A DNA stretch of 64,000 nt from Marinihelvus sp963695135 (GTDB lineage: Bacteria > Pseudomonadota > Gammaproteobacteria > Xanthomonadales > SZUA-36). This document shows, piece by piece, positions 53,336-63,066 of the stretch. Position 1 is the stretch's first letter; every line of letters starts with the position of its first letter. Under the pieces are notes generated by a model. It saw only the letters and a list, made by a program, of their open reading frames with translations. It did not search any database and was not told the DNA's origin. The DNA lies in NCBI GenBank assembly GCA_963695135.1, contig CAVOGA010000001.1:310001-374000 (forward strand), given 5' to 3'. The translations under genes and the position numbers were made by a program.

Positions 53336-55652
53336 GCGCGGAATCGTAACCCCGGCCGCGCCATCCGGCGGCTCACCTCGCCCTTCACCCGCCTGGGTAC
53401 TCGGACGATTGCGCCGCCGCGCCCGGGCAACGACCTTGCTGCAGTGCCTGGCCTTTGCCGCGCTGGCCACAGCCTGCGGCGCCCTGTTCCTCGAAAATTC
53501 ACTGGTGCTGGCAGGTATCGCAGCAGGCAGCGGGCTCGCCGCGCTGGGCGCTACGCTTCCGGGCCGCCGGCGCCGGATACCCGACGAGAGCCGGCTTGCG
53601 CAACACCTGGACCGCTGTTTTCCAGAGCTGGAGGAGAGCGCGGCGCTGCTGGTGCAGCCGCCGCAGACGCCCAGCGCACTGCAAACACTCCAGCTGCAAC
53701 GTATTGCGCCCCGCTGGAGCGGCCTGCTGACGGAACGCCAACGCTGGTTAGCCGCCCCTGCCCTGGCAGGGACCGGCCCTGCTCCTGTCGCTGGCGCTGC
53801 TGGTGATCCTGCTCGGCGGCGAAGCTTTTTGGGACCGCGAAGCGACATCGCCGCTTATGCCGGACGGCACGACTCCCGGACCCGCCGCCGGCGCCGCAGC
53901 ACCGGAACTGCTGGGCATTACCATCACGCCCCCGGGCTACACGGGCCTGCCGCAACGTCAGCAGCATGACTTCAACCTCGAGGTGCCCGAGGGCAGCGTC
54001 GTGAGCTGGCGCCTGCGCTGGCCGGGCGCCAGGGAGCCGGTACTCGTGTTCAATGACGGCCGGGAGCACCGGGTGTTGCCGACAACGGATGAGACCGGGC
54101 AACTGGCTTTCGAGTACACCGCCGGGAGGACAGGGCTGTACCGGCTGGTCGGTGCATCACCGGAAGGGGCAGACGCCGGTGGTCGCGGCGAGCCGGCGGG
54201 CGGAGATTTACACGCTGACCGTTGAGCTCGATGCCCCGCCGAGCCTGCGCGTGATTGAGCCGTCGCAAACCACCCTGGAGTTACCGCGGGATGCGCCACC
54301 CCGCTTTGTCAGCCAGGTCCGGGTGCGTGATGACTACGGCATCGGGGCGGTAGAAATCCGCGCCTCCGTGGCCAAGGGCTCCGGTGAAGGCGTTAAGTTC
54401 CGTGATGAGCTTTTTGCGTTCGATAGCAGCATGATCGACGATGATGGCGTCATATTATAGTCGTGAATGGTCTCTTGATCGACTGGGCATGGAGCCCGGC
54501 GACGAGGTGTACTTCTTTGCCGTGGCCCGGGACAACCGGGAACCCGAACCCAACGAGGCACGTTCAGACACGGTGGTGATCCGCTGGCTGGACGAGGAGG
54601 CGCCCCTCGAAGCTTGCCGATGGCTTCGGTATCGACGTGCTTCCCGAGTACTACAAGAGTCAGCGGCAGATCATTATCGAAACAGAGCAACTCATCGCCG
54701 ACCGGGATGCAATCGACAACGACCTGTTCGACGAAACCTCCCGGGCACTCGCGCAGGCCCAGGCCGAGCTCAAGGAGCGCTATGGCCAGTACCTCGGCGA
54801 TGAATTCGGCGAGGGTGAGGGCGCCTCGTTCGGCGCCCCAGGCGACGCGCACAGCGGGGATGCTGATGCTGAACAACATGACGACGAGGATGATCACGCG
54901 GGTCACGATCACGGCTCGGAAGCGGCCGCGGCACAGGTGGACACGCGGGGCAGCGCCGCGGACCTGATTGAGCGCTTTGCGCACGAGCACGGCGCGGCAG
55001 AGATCGGTCCGATTACCCGTCGTAACCCGGTGGGCCTGATGAAGCGCTCGCTGAGCAATATGTGGCAAGCGGAGCTCCAGCTCCACCTGTCAGCGCCTGA
55101 GAAGGCCCTGGCTTACGAGTACGAGGCCCTTAAATACCTGGATCTCGCGCGCCAGGCAGATCGCATCTACACCCGTCGTCTCGGTTTTGAGCCGCCGCCG
55201 GTGACCGAGGAGCGGCGCCTGACAGGAGAACTGGACGACATCAACAGCCGGGTGCGGCGCCAGTCTCCTGAACCGGACCCGGACCCCGGGGCCATGGCCG
55301 AGGCGCTGTTTTCACAACTGGGCGCGGCAACACCCGGACAGGCCATTGATCCGGAAACGCGCGCCCTGCTTGGCCGGGCCGCTGACCACCTGACCGCGCT
55401 GTCCCAGCAACGGCCGGCCCTGATAAGCCAGGTGGTGAACATCGAGCGCCTGCTGCAGGCGGACCGAATTGACCCGCCGGGTTGCGAGCACTGCCTGGAA
55501 GAGCTGCGGGAGACCGCCTGGTCGCTGTCCGGCACAGGCGAAGCCGGGCCGGACCGTCGCCCGCCGGCATCCTCCACCGCAATGTCACCGGGCCGGCGGA
55601 CCGTTACCGGGAGGCGCTGCAGCGACTCCAGGCGGAGCGGGTCCAGCCATGA
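53328..55652 (+). pseudogene. DUF4175-like large membrane/periplasmic protein, frameshifted
   Basis: About 770 residues after joining frames, from ATG 53328 to the TGA at 55650-55652. Two N-terminal helices, then a beta domain (LLGITITPPGYTGLPQRQQHDFNLEVPEGSVVSW), then RFVSQVRVRDDYGIGAVEIRASV, and a helical part (EYYKSQRQIIIETEQLIADRDAI). A His/Asp-rich stretch, DAEQHDDEDDHAGHDHG, is at about 54865-54920. Breaks lie near 53800, 54160, 54455, 54610 and 55570. The layout agrees with DUF4175, a usual partner of MoxR/DUF58 genes. Function unknown. Confidence 0.7.
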
Positions 55653-57523
55653 CAGCGATGTTCGACATCACCGGCCCGGCAGGCCTGACCTGGTCAATCA
55701 GCCTGGCGGCCCTGCTGATGCTGATTTTGCTGGCTGCCGGCCTGTTACTGACCCTGCATCGCGCCGGGCAACGCCTTGCCGGCGCGGCGCGCGCCCGCCG
55801 CTGGCTCGTGGCCCTGCTCAACCTGGTCGCCTTCGCAGCCGTCGCCCTGCTGCTGGCGCCGCCGGAACGGCTTGAAGTCCGGGACCAGGCCGCCGTGCTG
55901 TTCACGCCCGGCGCGCCGGTCGATAGCGCAAGCCTGCCCGCCAACCGGTCTCTTTATGCGCTGCCGGGCGCGGCCCCCGGCGCCAGTGATCCACGCCTGC
56001 AACGCCTCAGCCAGCCCGGCCAGCTGATGCTGCGTGAGCCGGGCCTGACTGCCATCGAGGTGCAGGGACAGGGTCTCAGCGAATCCGAGTGGCAACAGCT
56101 GCCGGCGGGCCTGGGCGTTCGCTATGAACCGCCGCCGTTGACGGGGCCGGTGGATGTGCAATGGCCCCGGCGGCTTGTAGCGGGCGAGCCGCTGCGCCTT
56201 GCAGGGCGACTGGCCCTGCCCGAAGAAAGCCAGGTTGCCCGGCTGGTGCTGCTGGATCCTTCAGGGCTGCCGGTAGCAGAAACCAGCGCACGCGCGGGCC
56301 AGTCTTTTGCCCTGCAAGCCGTGCCGAGGGCCACGGGCGCCATGACCTACCGCTTGCAGACCTGGCGCGGCGACGCGCTGCTGTCGGATGAGCCCGTCGC
56401 GACCTTCGTGCAAGCCAGTCGCGGCGCCAACCTGCTGGTGGTTCAGTCGGCGCCCTCGTTTGATACGCGCCAGCTGGTCAACTGGACCGCGGACCGGGGC
56501 CAGCAAGCCGTCGTGCTCACGCAAATCAGCCGCGACCGGGACCTGGCCCAGGGTTTCAATACGCCGGAACAGCTGCGGCTTTCCCTCGACAGCGAACTGC
56601 TGCGCTGGGCCGACCTGATTGTCATGGACGGGCGCCGCTGGACTGAGCTCGGCGCCGCTCAGCGCCAGCTGGTTCTGGAGGCGGTCGAGGCGGGGGCCGG
56701 GCTGCTGCTGCTCGCGGATCTTGAACTCGCCGAATGGCTCGAGGGCGCGGTCAACCAGGCGCTGGACTTTACCCTGCAAGCCGCCGAACCCGACCGGGTT
56801 GCATGGCCGCTGTGGCCCGGCGGTTCACCAGCAACGCCTCTACCGCTGGCGCCCTGGCAATTTGTCGATACCACGGCCCATGCACTGACCGGCAGCGAGG
56901 AAGGCCCGGTGCTCGAGGCCTGGCAGGGGCTCGGGGCAGGCCGCGTTGCGATCAGCCTGATCCGTGAGCGACAGCGCTGGTTCACCGAGGGCCAGGCGGG
57001 CAATGCGACCCGCTACTGGTCCTATCTCATGCGTACGCTGGCGCGCCCGGCTTCCGGCAGCGAATGGCTGGCTCCACCGTCGCGGAAGCACTACCGGGCG
57101 GGCGAGGTCTTTGAATTCTGTATCGCGGGCGCCGGGCCTGTGTCCTACCGGCTCTTCCCACCGGACCCGGCGCTGGTCCTGGAAGGCGAACTGGTAAGCC
57201 ATGCCGACGGGTTTCCCGTGGCCTGCGGTCGCGCCCGGGCAACACAGCCGGGCTGGTATTTACTTGAACTGGCCGGTGAGGACGGCAACACGCTGTCGGC
57301 CGGCGACCTGTCGGTGCGGGTCTACGGCGACCAGGAGTGGCTGGCCAACGATGACGCTGCACGCCAGGCGGCAAGCCTGGCGCGGGCGGAAGGGTCACCG
57401 GCCATCGCGAGCGATCTTGCGCCCGTGCGGGGCCGCGCTTTCAGTCCCTGGTGGCCCTTCGGAGCGCTACTGCTTGCCGGCGGCCTGCTGTGGCTGGAAC
57501 GACGCCTGTATGACCTGGAGTAA
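55649..57523 (+). CDS. Large membrane protein of the MoxR/Bat operon
   Basis: 624 residues in one frame. Two N-terminal helices (SLAALLMLILLAAGLLLTL and WLVALLNLVAFAAVALLLAP), a large periplasmic part including ANLLVVQSAPSFDTRQLVNWTADRG and a glutamine-amidotransferase-like segment (LVLEAVEAGAGLLLLADLELAEWL), and a C-terminal helix (WWPFGALLLAGGLLWLERRLYDLE). This arrangement is common for the last gene of such operons. ATGA overlap with the preceding gene. No enzymatic motif recognised. Confidence 0.8.
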   Translation: MTAMFDITGPAGLTWSISLAALLMLILLAAGLLLTLHRAGQRLAGAARARRWLVALLNLVAFAAVALLLAPPERLEVRDQAAVLFTPGAPVDSASLPANRSLYALPGAAPGASDPRLQRLSQPGQLMLREPGLTAIEVQGQGLSESEWQQLPAGLGVRYEPPPLTGPVDVQWPRRLVAGEPLRLAGRLALPEESQVARLVLLDPSGLPVAETSARAGQSFALQAVPRATGAMTYRLQTWRGDALLSDEPVATFVQASRGANLLVVQSAPSFDTRQLVNWTADRGQQAVVLTQISRDRDLAQGFNTPEQLRLSLDSELLRWADLIVMDGRRWTELGAAQRQLVLEAVEAGAGLLLLADLELAEWLEGAVNQALDFTLQAAEPDRVAWPLWPGGSPATPLPLAPWQFVDTTAHALTGSEEGPVLEAWQGLGAGRVAISLIRERQRWFTEGQAGNATRYWSYLMRTLARPASGSEWLAPPSRKHYRAGEVFEFCIAGAGPVSYRLFPPDPALVLEGELVSHADGFPVACGRARATQPGWYLLELAGEDGNTLSAGDLSVRVYGDQEWLANDDAARQAASLARAEGSPAIASDLAPVRGRAFSPWWPFGALLLAGGLLWLERRLYDLE

Positions 57524-57537
57524 GAGCGTGGACCGGG

Positions 57538-57978
57538 TCAGCGGACAGCCGCCTGGGGATTCCGCGGCGCGTACTGCTCCGCTTCCTGTTCGGTGAGCTC
57601 AATCACTTTCAAGGTCCAGGTCGCAAACGAAGAATTGACGCGGAAGTAGTACCTGCCGCTGTATTCCTTGAACAACTTGACCCCGTTACCCGGATACTTG
57701 GTCATCAACACCCGGCCCTGGTAGGCGCTGGTCCCCGCCTCTTCCAGCGAGATGTCAACGGCGGACTCGTAGGCGCCCTCGGTGCTGATGCGCCACTCAA
57801 GGATCCACGGCGCCCTGACCTCGAACTCCGGTGAGTTGCGACTGGTCGACGACTTGAATTCCATCACGACGTTTTCCGCCGCGGCGACGCTGCACAGCGC
57901 CAGGCCCAACAGGGCGGCCATGGCCGCGCCCCATGGAGGCGAGCGTTTCAGGAGTGGGTCTGGATTAACAGGGGGCAT
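57538..57978 (-). CDS. Exported hypothetical protein
   Basis: 146 residues from the ATG at 57978; a later ATG at 57921 is possible. A signal peptide (MAALLGLALCSVAAAEN) leads to a domain of about 105 residues with ENVVMEFKSSTSRNSPEFEV, WILEWRISTEGAYE and YSGRYYFRVNSSFATWTLKVIEL, which looks all-beta. No family named. It converges on the MoxR operon, 14 bases from its stop. Confidence 0.65.
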   Translation of the reverse strand: MPPVNPDPLLKRSPPWGAAMAALLGLALCSVAAAENVVMEFKSSTSRNSPEFEVRAPWILEWRISTEGAYESAVDISLEEAGTSAYQGRVLMTKYPGNGVKLFKEYSGRYYFRVNSSFATWTLKVIELTEQEAEQYAPRNPQAAVR

Positions 57979-58015
57979 TGCTTTCGCCGGGAACGGCCGG
58001 CCCGTGACTCGGGGC

Positions 58016-58270
58016 TCAGGGCTCGGGTTTGCGCTTGGGTTTAACGCAATCCTGCTCCTCGTTGGAGGAATCACATTCAACCTGGGCTACGGCGCTGGAA
58101 GAATCCATCTCTTGCTTGTCTTCCTGGCTGAGCATGGAACCGCGAACCTGGCTCTCATCAACCGGCGGAAAACCCAGATCCTTGAACACGGGCTTGAACC
58201 CGGCCCAGGCCAGGGCGAAAACCGCTGCAAGGACGACCGTCCAGCTTATGACGCGTAATAAATGTTCCAC
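58016..58270 (-). CDS. Small membrane-anchored protein
   Basis: 84 residues from a GTG at 58270 with a purine-rich AAGAAGAG ribosome site. One transmembrane helix (VISWTVVLAAVFALAWAGF), then an acidic Ser-rich tail and a basic end (CVKPKRKPEP). Two cysteines 11 residues apart lie in the tail. Upstream of the exported hypothetical gene on the same strand. Not recognised; a longer upstream start is less likely. Confidence 0.55.
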   Translation of the reverse strand: MEHLLRVISWTVVLAAVFALAWAGFKPVFKDLGFPPVDESQVRGSMLSQEDKQEMDSSSAVAQVECDSSNEEQDCVKPKRKPEP

Positions 58271-58446
58271 TATCTCTTCTTTGGGGGGGAAAGACGCCGA
58301 ATACAAGATTAACCCAGTACAGTCCGGAGCAACTGGGCCATAAGTCATGGTTTGAACCGCGGGGGCCCTGGTGGCGCCCACCGGATTTATCGGCCCCCTT
58401 GCCGATAAGCCGTTATGATCGATTCACTTGTTTTGCAGTCTAGTCC

Positions 58447-58914
58447 ATGGCGGGCAAAATGTCGCAGCCGCGTGATAGTGTCTCTCCCATGACCCCGAAC
58501 AGCCCGTCAGCAAACGCCATGCGCCGTAATCGCTGGATCATCGCGATTCTCGGCATTCTCACGCCCTACCTGGCGAGGCTTCCCGGGGTTCCGGAGCATG
58601 GCTGGTGGTGGCTGACGAGCTATTTTGGCGACACCCTTTGGGCGCCGTTGTTCTTCGGCGCCTTCAACGCGGTGTGCTGGGTGCCGGCCATCATGGGCAG
58701 CCTGCTCTACAAGCAGCCTTCCTCCGCCTGGTACCCGGCTGTCGGTGCGCTGGCCAGTTCCGCGGTCATGCACTCCACCGTGGACCTCTCCGCGGACGCG
58801 CAGGCCGCCCTCGCGTTGGTCATTCTGCCCTTTTTCACCTTGCCGTTTACGGCTACCGGCTGGATCATCGGCTATTACGTGGACCGCGCCAAAAGCAAAA
58901 CCAACCCTCTCTGA
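58447..58914 (+). CDS. Conserved membrane protein, about 155 aa
   Basis: Four predicted helices: IIAILGILTPYLARLPGV, LFFGAFNAVCWVPAIMGSLLY, AVGALASSAVMHSTVDL and AALALVILPFFTLPFTATGWIIGYYVD. The start is uncertain among ATGs at 58447, 58459, 58492 and 58519, because the first 25 residues are polar and may not be translated. Not recognised. 13 bases before rraA, so probably cotranscribed with it. Confidence 0.65.
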   Translation: MAGKMSQPRDSVSPMTPNSPSANAMRRNRWIIAILGILTPYLARLPGVPEHGWWWLTSYFGDTLWAPLFFGAFNAVCWVPAIMGSLLYKQPSSAWYPAVGALASSAVMHSTVDLSADAQAALALVILPFFTLPFTATGWIIGYYVDRAKSKTNPL

Positions 58915-58927
58915 ACAAGGTGGACCT

Positions 58928-59422
58928 ATGCCCGTTTCCCTTCCCGATCTTTGCGACACCCATGCTGAAAAGCTGACCGTGCTCGAGCCGGTTTTCCACG
59001 ATTTCGGCGCCCGCGAATGCTTCTCAGGCCCGGTGGCAACCGTCAAATGCTTCGAAGACAATTCGGTGGTCAAACAAACACTTGGCGAGCCCGGCGAGGG
59101 TCGCGTCCTGGTTGTCGATGGCGGGGGCTCGCTGCGTTGCGCCCTGCTCGGCGACATGCTGGCTGCCCTGGCTGCACAGAACGGCTGGGCCGGCATTGTC
59201 ATCAACGGCTGTGTGCGGGACGTGGAAATTACCCGCGGTATCGAAATCGGTATTCGTGCCCTGCGCGCATACCCGGTGCGCTCTGAAAAACGCGGCGAAG
59301 GGCAGCGGGACGTGCCACTGTGGTTCGCCGGCGCCGTTGTGCACCCCGGCAACATGCTCTATGCGGACGCCAATGGCATCGCCGTAGCCGACGAGGACCT
59401 GGGCGTGGATTTCGTCAGCTGA
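58928..59422 (+). CDS. rraA: RraA-type regulator / 4-hydroxy-4-methyl-2-oxoglutarate aldolase fold
   Basis: 164 residues. LVVDGGGSLRCALLGDMLAALAAQNGWAGIVINGCVRDVEI is the RraA core, with the GCVRD motif shared with the related aldolases. In E. coli RraA binds RNase E and limits its activity. Sequence alone does not separate the regulator from the aldolase, but length and the lack of pathway genes favour RraA. Start at the ATG at 58928, preceded by AAGGTGG. Confidence 0.9.
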   Translation: MPVSLPDLCDTHAEKLTVLEPVFHDFGARECFSGPVATVKCFEDNSVVKQTLGEPGEGRVLVVDGGGSLRCALLGDMLAALAAQNGWAGIVINGCVRDVEITRGIEIGIRALRAYPVRSEKRGEGQRDVPLWFAGAVVHPGNMLYADANGIAVADEDLGVDFVS

Positions 59423-59440
59423 ACGGACGTTTACCGTCCT

Positions 59441-60431
59441 TCAGTCACCCGCGGGCTGGGACACGGCCAGCGCACAGGCCAATTCGGCCGCCAGCTTCGC
59501 ATTGGATCTCATCAGGGCCTGGTTGGCGGCCAGGGAATCGCCACCGGTGGCCACCATGACCCGCTGCAGGAGAAAAGGCGTCAGCGCTTTACCGGCAACA
59601 CGCTGCGCAGCCGCATCAACCATCGCCGCTGCAATGGCTGTCTCAACCTGCTCCCGGGGCAGCGCATGTTCAGGCGCCAGCGGATTGCACAGCAATACGC
59701 CCCCCGGCAGGCCCAGGGCTCTCTGGTTGCCAAGTATCCGGGCCGCTGCGGCCGCGCGAGTCCACCCGTTGATCAACTGCAAAACCGCTGTCCCTGCACC
59801 AGAAAGCCGGCAGCTGGTCCGTTTGGTAGCCAAGCACCGGCACCCCAAGGGTCTCCAGGTATTCCAGCGTGAGTCCCAGATCGAGAATCGCTTTTGGTCC
59901 GGCACAGACCACGGCAAGTGACGAATTGGCCAGCGCCGGAAGGTCCGCGGAAATATCCATCGAGGACTGGGCGTTCCTGTGGACGCCTCCAATACCGCCA
60001 GTGGCAAAAACCGGGATCCCGGCGCACTTTGCCAGGTGCAGCGTTGCCGCCACCGTGGTGCCGCCGGTCTGACGGGAGGACAGCGCGAGCGACAGGTCAC
60101 GCAGGCTGCACTTGCGGGCGCCGCTCGCCTCGTCCGCCAGCCTTTCAAGCTCACGTCCACGCAGAGCCGATCCGGACCCGGCCGTCGAGCAGCGGCGATG
60201 GTGGCCGGGGTGGCGCCCGCATCGCGAATCGCCTGCTCCGCCTGCCTGGCGGTCTCCAGGTTCGCCGGTGCGGGCATGCCATGGGTGATGATCGTTGATT
60301 CGAGCGCCACGACCGGCAAGCCACTGTGCAGTGCCTCGCGGACCGCCGGCGTGAACTCAAAAAGCGCGTGATCGATGCGACCGGCCCCGGCGCCGAAGGG
60401 GGCTCCGGCCGGGTTTCGTCACCGGCCTCAT
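59441..60431 (-). pseudogene. psuG: Pseudouridine-5'-phosphate glycosidase, frameshifted
   Basis: FEFTPAVREALHSGLPVVALESTIITHGMPAPANLETA is the PsuG N-terminus. The catalytic region is split by breaks near 60200 and 60060, after which ATLHLAKCAGIPVFATGGIGGVHRNA, DISADLPALA and VVCAGPKAILDLGLTLEYLETLGVPVLGYQ read in another frame; a further break near 59775 gives NPLAPEHALPREQVETAIAAAM to the stop. About 305 residues expected. It splits pseudouridine 5'-phosphate into uracil and ribose 5-phosphate. The start lies between 60385 and 60445, where an ATG overlaps the sir2 stop. Confidence 0.83.
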
Positions 60432-60441
60432 GGCAATGGAC

Positions 60442-61299
60442 TCATGGCAGAGCGGCCAGTGAGCCTGTCGCAAACCCGGACCGCTCACGCAACCGCTCCA
60501 GCAAGCCGGCAAGCGCCGGCCCGGCCTCCATTTCCAGCTTCAGCCGCGCCATTGCATCTGCCCGGGTCGTGCCGCGGTTGATGATGAACAGCGGCTTGCC
60601 CGCCGCCTCCGCCTGGCGACAGAAACGGAACCCGGAATAGACCGTCAGCGATGAGCCGACCACCAGCAGCGCGTCGGCCCGCGCCAGCGCCTCCTGAACC
60701 CGGTCGACGCGGGGCCGGGGCACGCTGCCGCCGAAGAACACCACGTCCGGCATCAGCATGCCGCCACAGGCCGCGCAGTCCGGCACCCGGAAGTCCGTGA
60801 CCCAGTGATCCGCCACCTCGGCGTCGCCGTCCGGACGAATCGCCGCGCGGTGACTGGTGTAGCCGGGGTTAAGGGCCTCGAGCTCCCGCTGCAGCGCGTC
60901 CCTGTCCAGCACTGCATCACAGGCGCGGCAGCGGACCCGGTCAAGCCTGCCATGCAGGTCAATCACCGACCGGTTGCCGGCCTGCTGGTGCAGGCGGTCC
61001 ACGTTCTGGGTGACCAGCAGCGCGACGTGGCCCAGTTGTTCCAGCCGGGCCAGCCCATGATGCGCCGGATTCGCCCGCGCATCGCGAACGTAAGGCCAGC
61101 CGTTCATGCTGCGCGCCCAGTAGCGCTGCCGCATGGCCGGATCGCTGATGAATTCCTGGTGCAGAATCGGATCGCTGCGCTGCCATTCGCCGCGGTCATT
61201 ACGGTAAGTGGGAATGCCTGATTCGGCCGAAAGCCCGGCCCCGGTGAGTACGACGAGACGCGGATAAATCTGGACCATTCGCGCCAGTTCGTCGATCAT
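60442..61299 (-). CDS. SIR2-family NAD-dependent protein deacylase
   Basis: 285 residues from the ATG at 61299. The NAD site is LTGAGLSAESGIPTYR, the TQNVDRLHQQAG block follows, the catalytic His is in DLHGRL, and the zinc is held by CRAC and CAAC. VVFFGGSVP and VGSSLTVYSGF complete the fold. It removes acyl groups from lysines using NAD+. It resembles class II sirtuins (SIRT4-like). An upstream start at 61395 would overlap DUF3429 and is rejected. Followed by psuG. Confidence 0.92.
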   Translation of the reverse strand: MIDELARMVQIYPRLVVLTGAGLSAESGIPTYRNDRGEWQRSDPILHQEFISDPAMRQRYWARSMNGWPYVRDARANPAHHGLARLEQLGHVALLVTQNVDRLHQQAGNRSVIDLHGRLDRVRCRACDAVLDRDALQRELEALNPGYTSHRAAIRPDGDAEVADHWVTDFRVPDCAACGGMLMPDVVFFGGSVPRPRVDRVQEALARADALLVVGSSLTVYSGFRFCRQAEAAGKPLFIINRGTTRADAMARLKLEMEAGPALAGLLERLRERSGFATGSLAALP

Positions 61300-61319
61300 C
61301 GCGGCATGTTCGAAGGAAT

Positions 61320-61748
61320 TCAGAGCCCGAACGCGGCTACGGCCAGGCTCGCCACGACGATAGCGGTCAGGGTCAGCCGCAGGGTAAAAAACCATTCCGG
61401 GGCGAGGCCGTCCCGCTTGACAATGTAGTCGTTGATCAAGGCGCCCAGAAACGCCACCATGAGCAGCACGAGACCGATAAAGGGTGGCAGTAACAGGGCG
61501 ATCCAGGCCGCGAAGAAAGGCGCCATACTGGCCAGGTAGAGCGGATCGTTGGACTGCCGCCGGGTTACCGCCAGGCCCCAGGTGATGCCGCCCAGGTAGG
61601 AAAGAATTACCGCACCGTAAGCGATCAGCGCGGTGGATACCCAGTCACGCCACGTGTACGGTCCGACCAGGGTGAGCGCGGCCAGCACAATGAAGGGAAT
61701 CAGGCCCGCCAGGCCCAGAACGTTGGGTGTCAGCTGTCGCATAACCAT
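61320..61748 (-). CDS. DUF3429 membrane protein
   Basis: About 142 residues, four to five helices: LGLAGLIPFIVLAALTLVG, STALIAYGAVILSYLGGITWGLAV, MAPFFAAWIALLLPPFIGLVLLM and TLTAIVVASLAVAAFGL. The YLGGITWGLA motif is typical of DUF3429. Function unknown. The ATG at 61748 follows the ubiG stop by one base; an ATG at 61742 is equally possible. Confidence 0.84.
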   Translation of the reverse strand: MVMRQLTPNVLGLAGLIPFIVLAALTLVGPYTWRDWVSTALIAYGAVILSYLGGITWGLAVTRRQSNDPLYLASMAPFFAAWIALLLPPFIGLVLLMVAFLGALINDYIVKRDGLAPEWFFTLRLTLTAIVVASLAVAAFGL

Positions 61749-61749
61749 T

Positions 61750-62571
61750 TTAGTCCTGCCCTGTTTCGCCGAGCATGCTCTCAATCGGAAGTATAGATGG
61801 GCGCGCGGCACTCAGCATGTAATTGACCGCCGTGCTGCGCGTCAGGGACAGGCGCTTCCTGAAGGGGTTTACCTTCACACCGGTGCGGTCCTGAATCTCC
61901 AGGCCGTTGGCAGCCAGCAGGGCCTGGACTTCCGAAGGCTTACGCAGCATGCCGTAGTGGTGCGTGCCGCGAGGCAACCAGCGCAGCACCTGCTCGGCGC
62001 CGAATATGGCCAGCAACCAGGCAAGCGGGTTGCGGTTTATGGTCGCCAGGAACATTTGCCCCTGCGGCCGCAGCAGATCACAGGCAGCACCCATGAAGCC
62101 GGGCAGGTCCGCCACGTGCTCGACCACTTCCATGTTAAGGACAATGTCGAACTGCGCGTTTGAGGCTGTCAAAGCTTCGGCGGTGATCAGTTCGTAGTGG
62201 ACGGTGATGCCGGCTTTGGCTGCGTGATCGCGGGCGATCTGGATGTTCCGGTCGACGACATCAATACCCGTGACCCGGGCGCCCAGGCGGGCCATGGACT
62301 CAGACAGGATGCCACCGCCACAGCCGATATCCAGGATTTCCAGGCCTTGCAGGGGGCGCGGGGAATCAAGTCTGCGCCCAAACCGGGCGCAGACTCTTTC
62401 AACAATCCAGGGAACGCGCAGTGCATTGAGGCGGTGCAGGGGCCAGAAAGGCCCCGCTGCATCCCACCAGGTTTCCGCAAAGCGCTCAAAATGCGCTACT
62501 TCGCGGGGGTCGACGCTGGGCGCCTCCCTTACCTGGCGAGCCGCCTCCAAGAGTGGTTCAGGCTGCTGCAA
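61750..62571 (-). CDS. ubiG: Ubiquinone biosynthesis O-methyltransferase UbiG
   Basis: 273 residues. HFERFAETWWDAAGPFWPLHRLN is the UbiG N-terminal signature; LEILDIGCGGGILSESMARLG binds SAM; later NMEVVEHVADLPGF and the membrane-associated loop NPLAWLLAIFGAEQVLRWLPRGTHHY. It performs the two O-methylations of the ubiquinone ring. The first 25 residues overlap the HiPIP gene end by 14 bases. Confidence 0.94.
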   Translation of the reverse strand: MQQPEPLLEAARQVREAPSVDPREVAHFERFAETWWDAAGPFWPLHRLNALRVPWIVERVCARFGRRLDSPRPLQGLEILDIGCGGGILSESMARLGARVTGIDVVDRNIQIARDHAAKAGITVHYELITAEALTASNAQFDIVLNMEVVEHVADLPGFMGAACDLLRPQGQMFLATINRNPLAWLLAIFGAEQVLRWLPRGTHHYGMLRKPSEVQALLAANGLEIQDRTGVKVNPFRKRLSLTRSTAVNYMLSAARPSILPIESMLGETGQD

Positions 62572-62884
62572 CCCAGGCGCTGCACCAACCCGCGTTGGCT
62601 ACCTGCTTGCCGGGGAAAATACCGCAGTTGCCCCAACCCTCTTCGCTTCCAGCGGAGTAGAGCCGGCAGTTACCGCAGTGCTGGCCGTCCTTGCGCTGCG
62701 GGAATTTGGCAGCGTCCACGGTGCTGGCGTCATTCTTGTAGCCCAGCGCGGCTGCGGCCGGATCGTCCTCGGAAACCTTGTCCTGGGCGAGCGTGATAAT
62801 GGGGATGCCGGCCAGCGGAATGGCTGCGCCTGCGGCGATGGTGCTGCGAAGAAATGTTCTGCGTGCTACTTTGCGATCTTTCAT
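62558..62884 (-). CDS. High-potential iron-sulfur protein (HiPIP), Tat-exported
   Basis: 108 residues. ARRTFLRSTIAAGAAIPLAGIPI is a twin-arginine signal peptide. The mature part holds the [4Fe-4S] ligands: CGNC, then NCGIFPGK and GWCSAW, the standard HiPIP pattern. It carries single electrons in the periplasm, typically between the bc1 complex and an oxidase or reaction centre. Its position just before ubiG, with overlap, suggests shared expression with quinone synthesis. Confidence 0.92.
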   Translation of the reverse strand: MKDRKVARRTFLRSTIAAGAAIPLAGIPIITLAQDKVSEDDPAAAALGYKNDASTVDAAKFPQRKDGQHCGNCRLYSAGSEEGWGNCGIFPGKQVANAGWCSAWVAAA

Positions 62885-62984
62885 AACTGGGCTCCTCGTG
62901 CCTGGTCTTCATTGCTAGATTGGGTACGGTCCGGCGCTGGATGCGGGGACCACGAGAATGGAGTGCCTTTTTAATATGACGCTG

Positions 62985-63014
62985 TTGACGTCGACGTGAA
63001 GACACATGTTAAGT
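62985..63014 (+). promoter_or_regulatory. Possible promoter of the PNPOx-like gene
   Basis: TTGACG at 62985-62990 and TTAAGT at 63009-63014 with an 18-base spacer, in the divergent region between the HiPIP and PNPOx-like genes. The -35 is good, the -10 weak. Confidence 0.35.
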
Positions 63015-63066
63015 TCGACCCCGTTTTCCCGCAAGGATTCCGTGATTTTTTGAACATGCTGAGCTC

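Noticed and set aside
44271..61299. HerA-SIR2 anti-phage defence pair
   Set aside because: A HerA-like and a SIR2 gene are both present but 15 kb apart, in unrelated operons, and the SIR2 is a normal deacylase with zinc cysteines rather than a defence effector.
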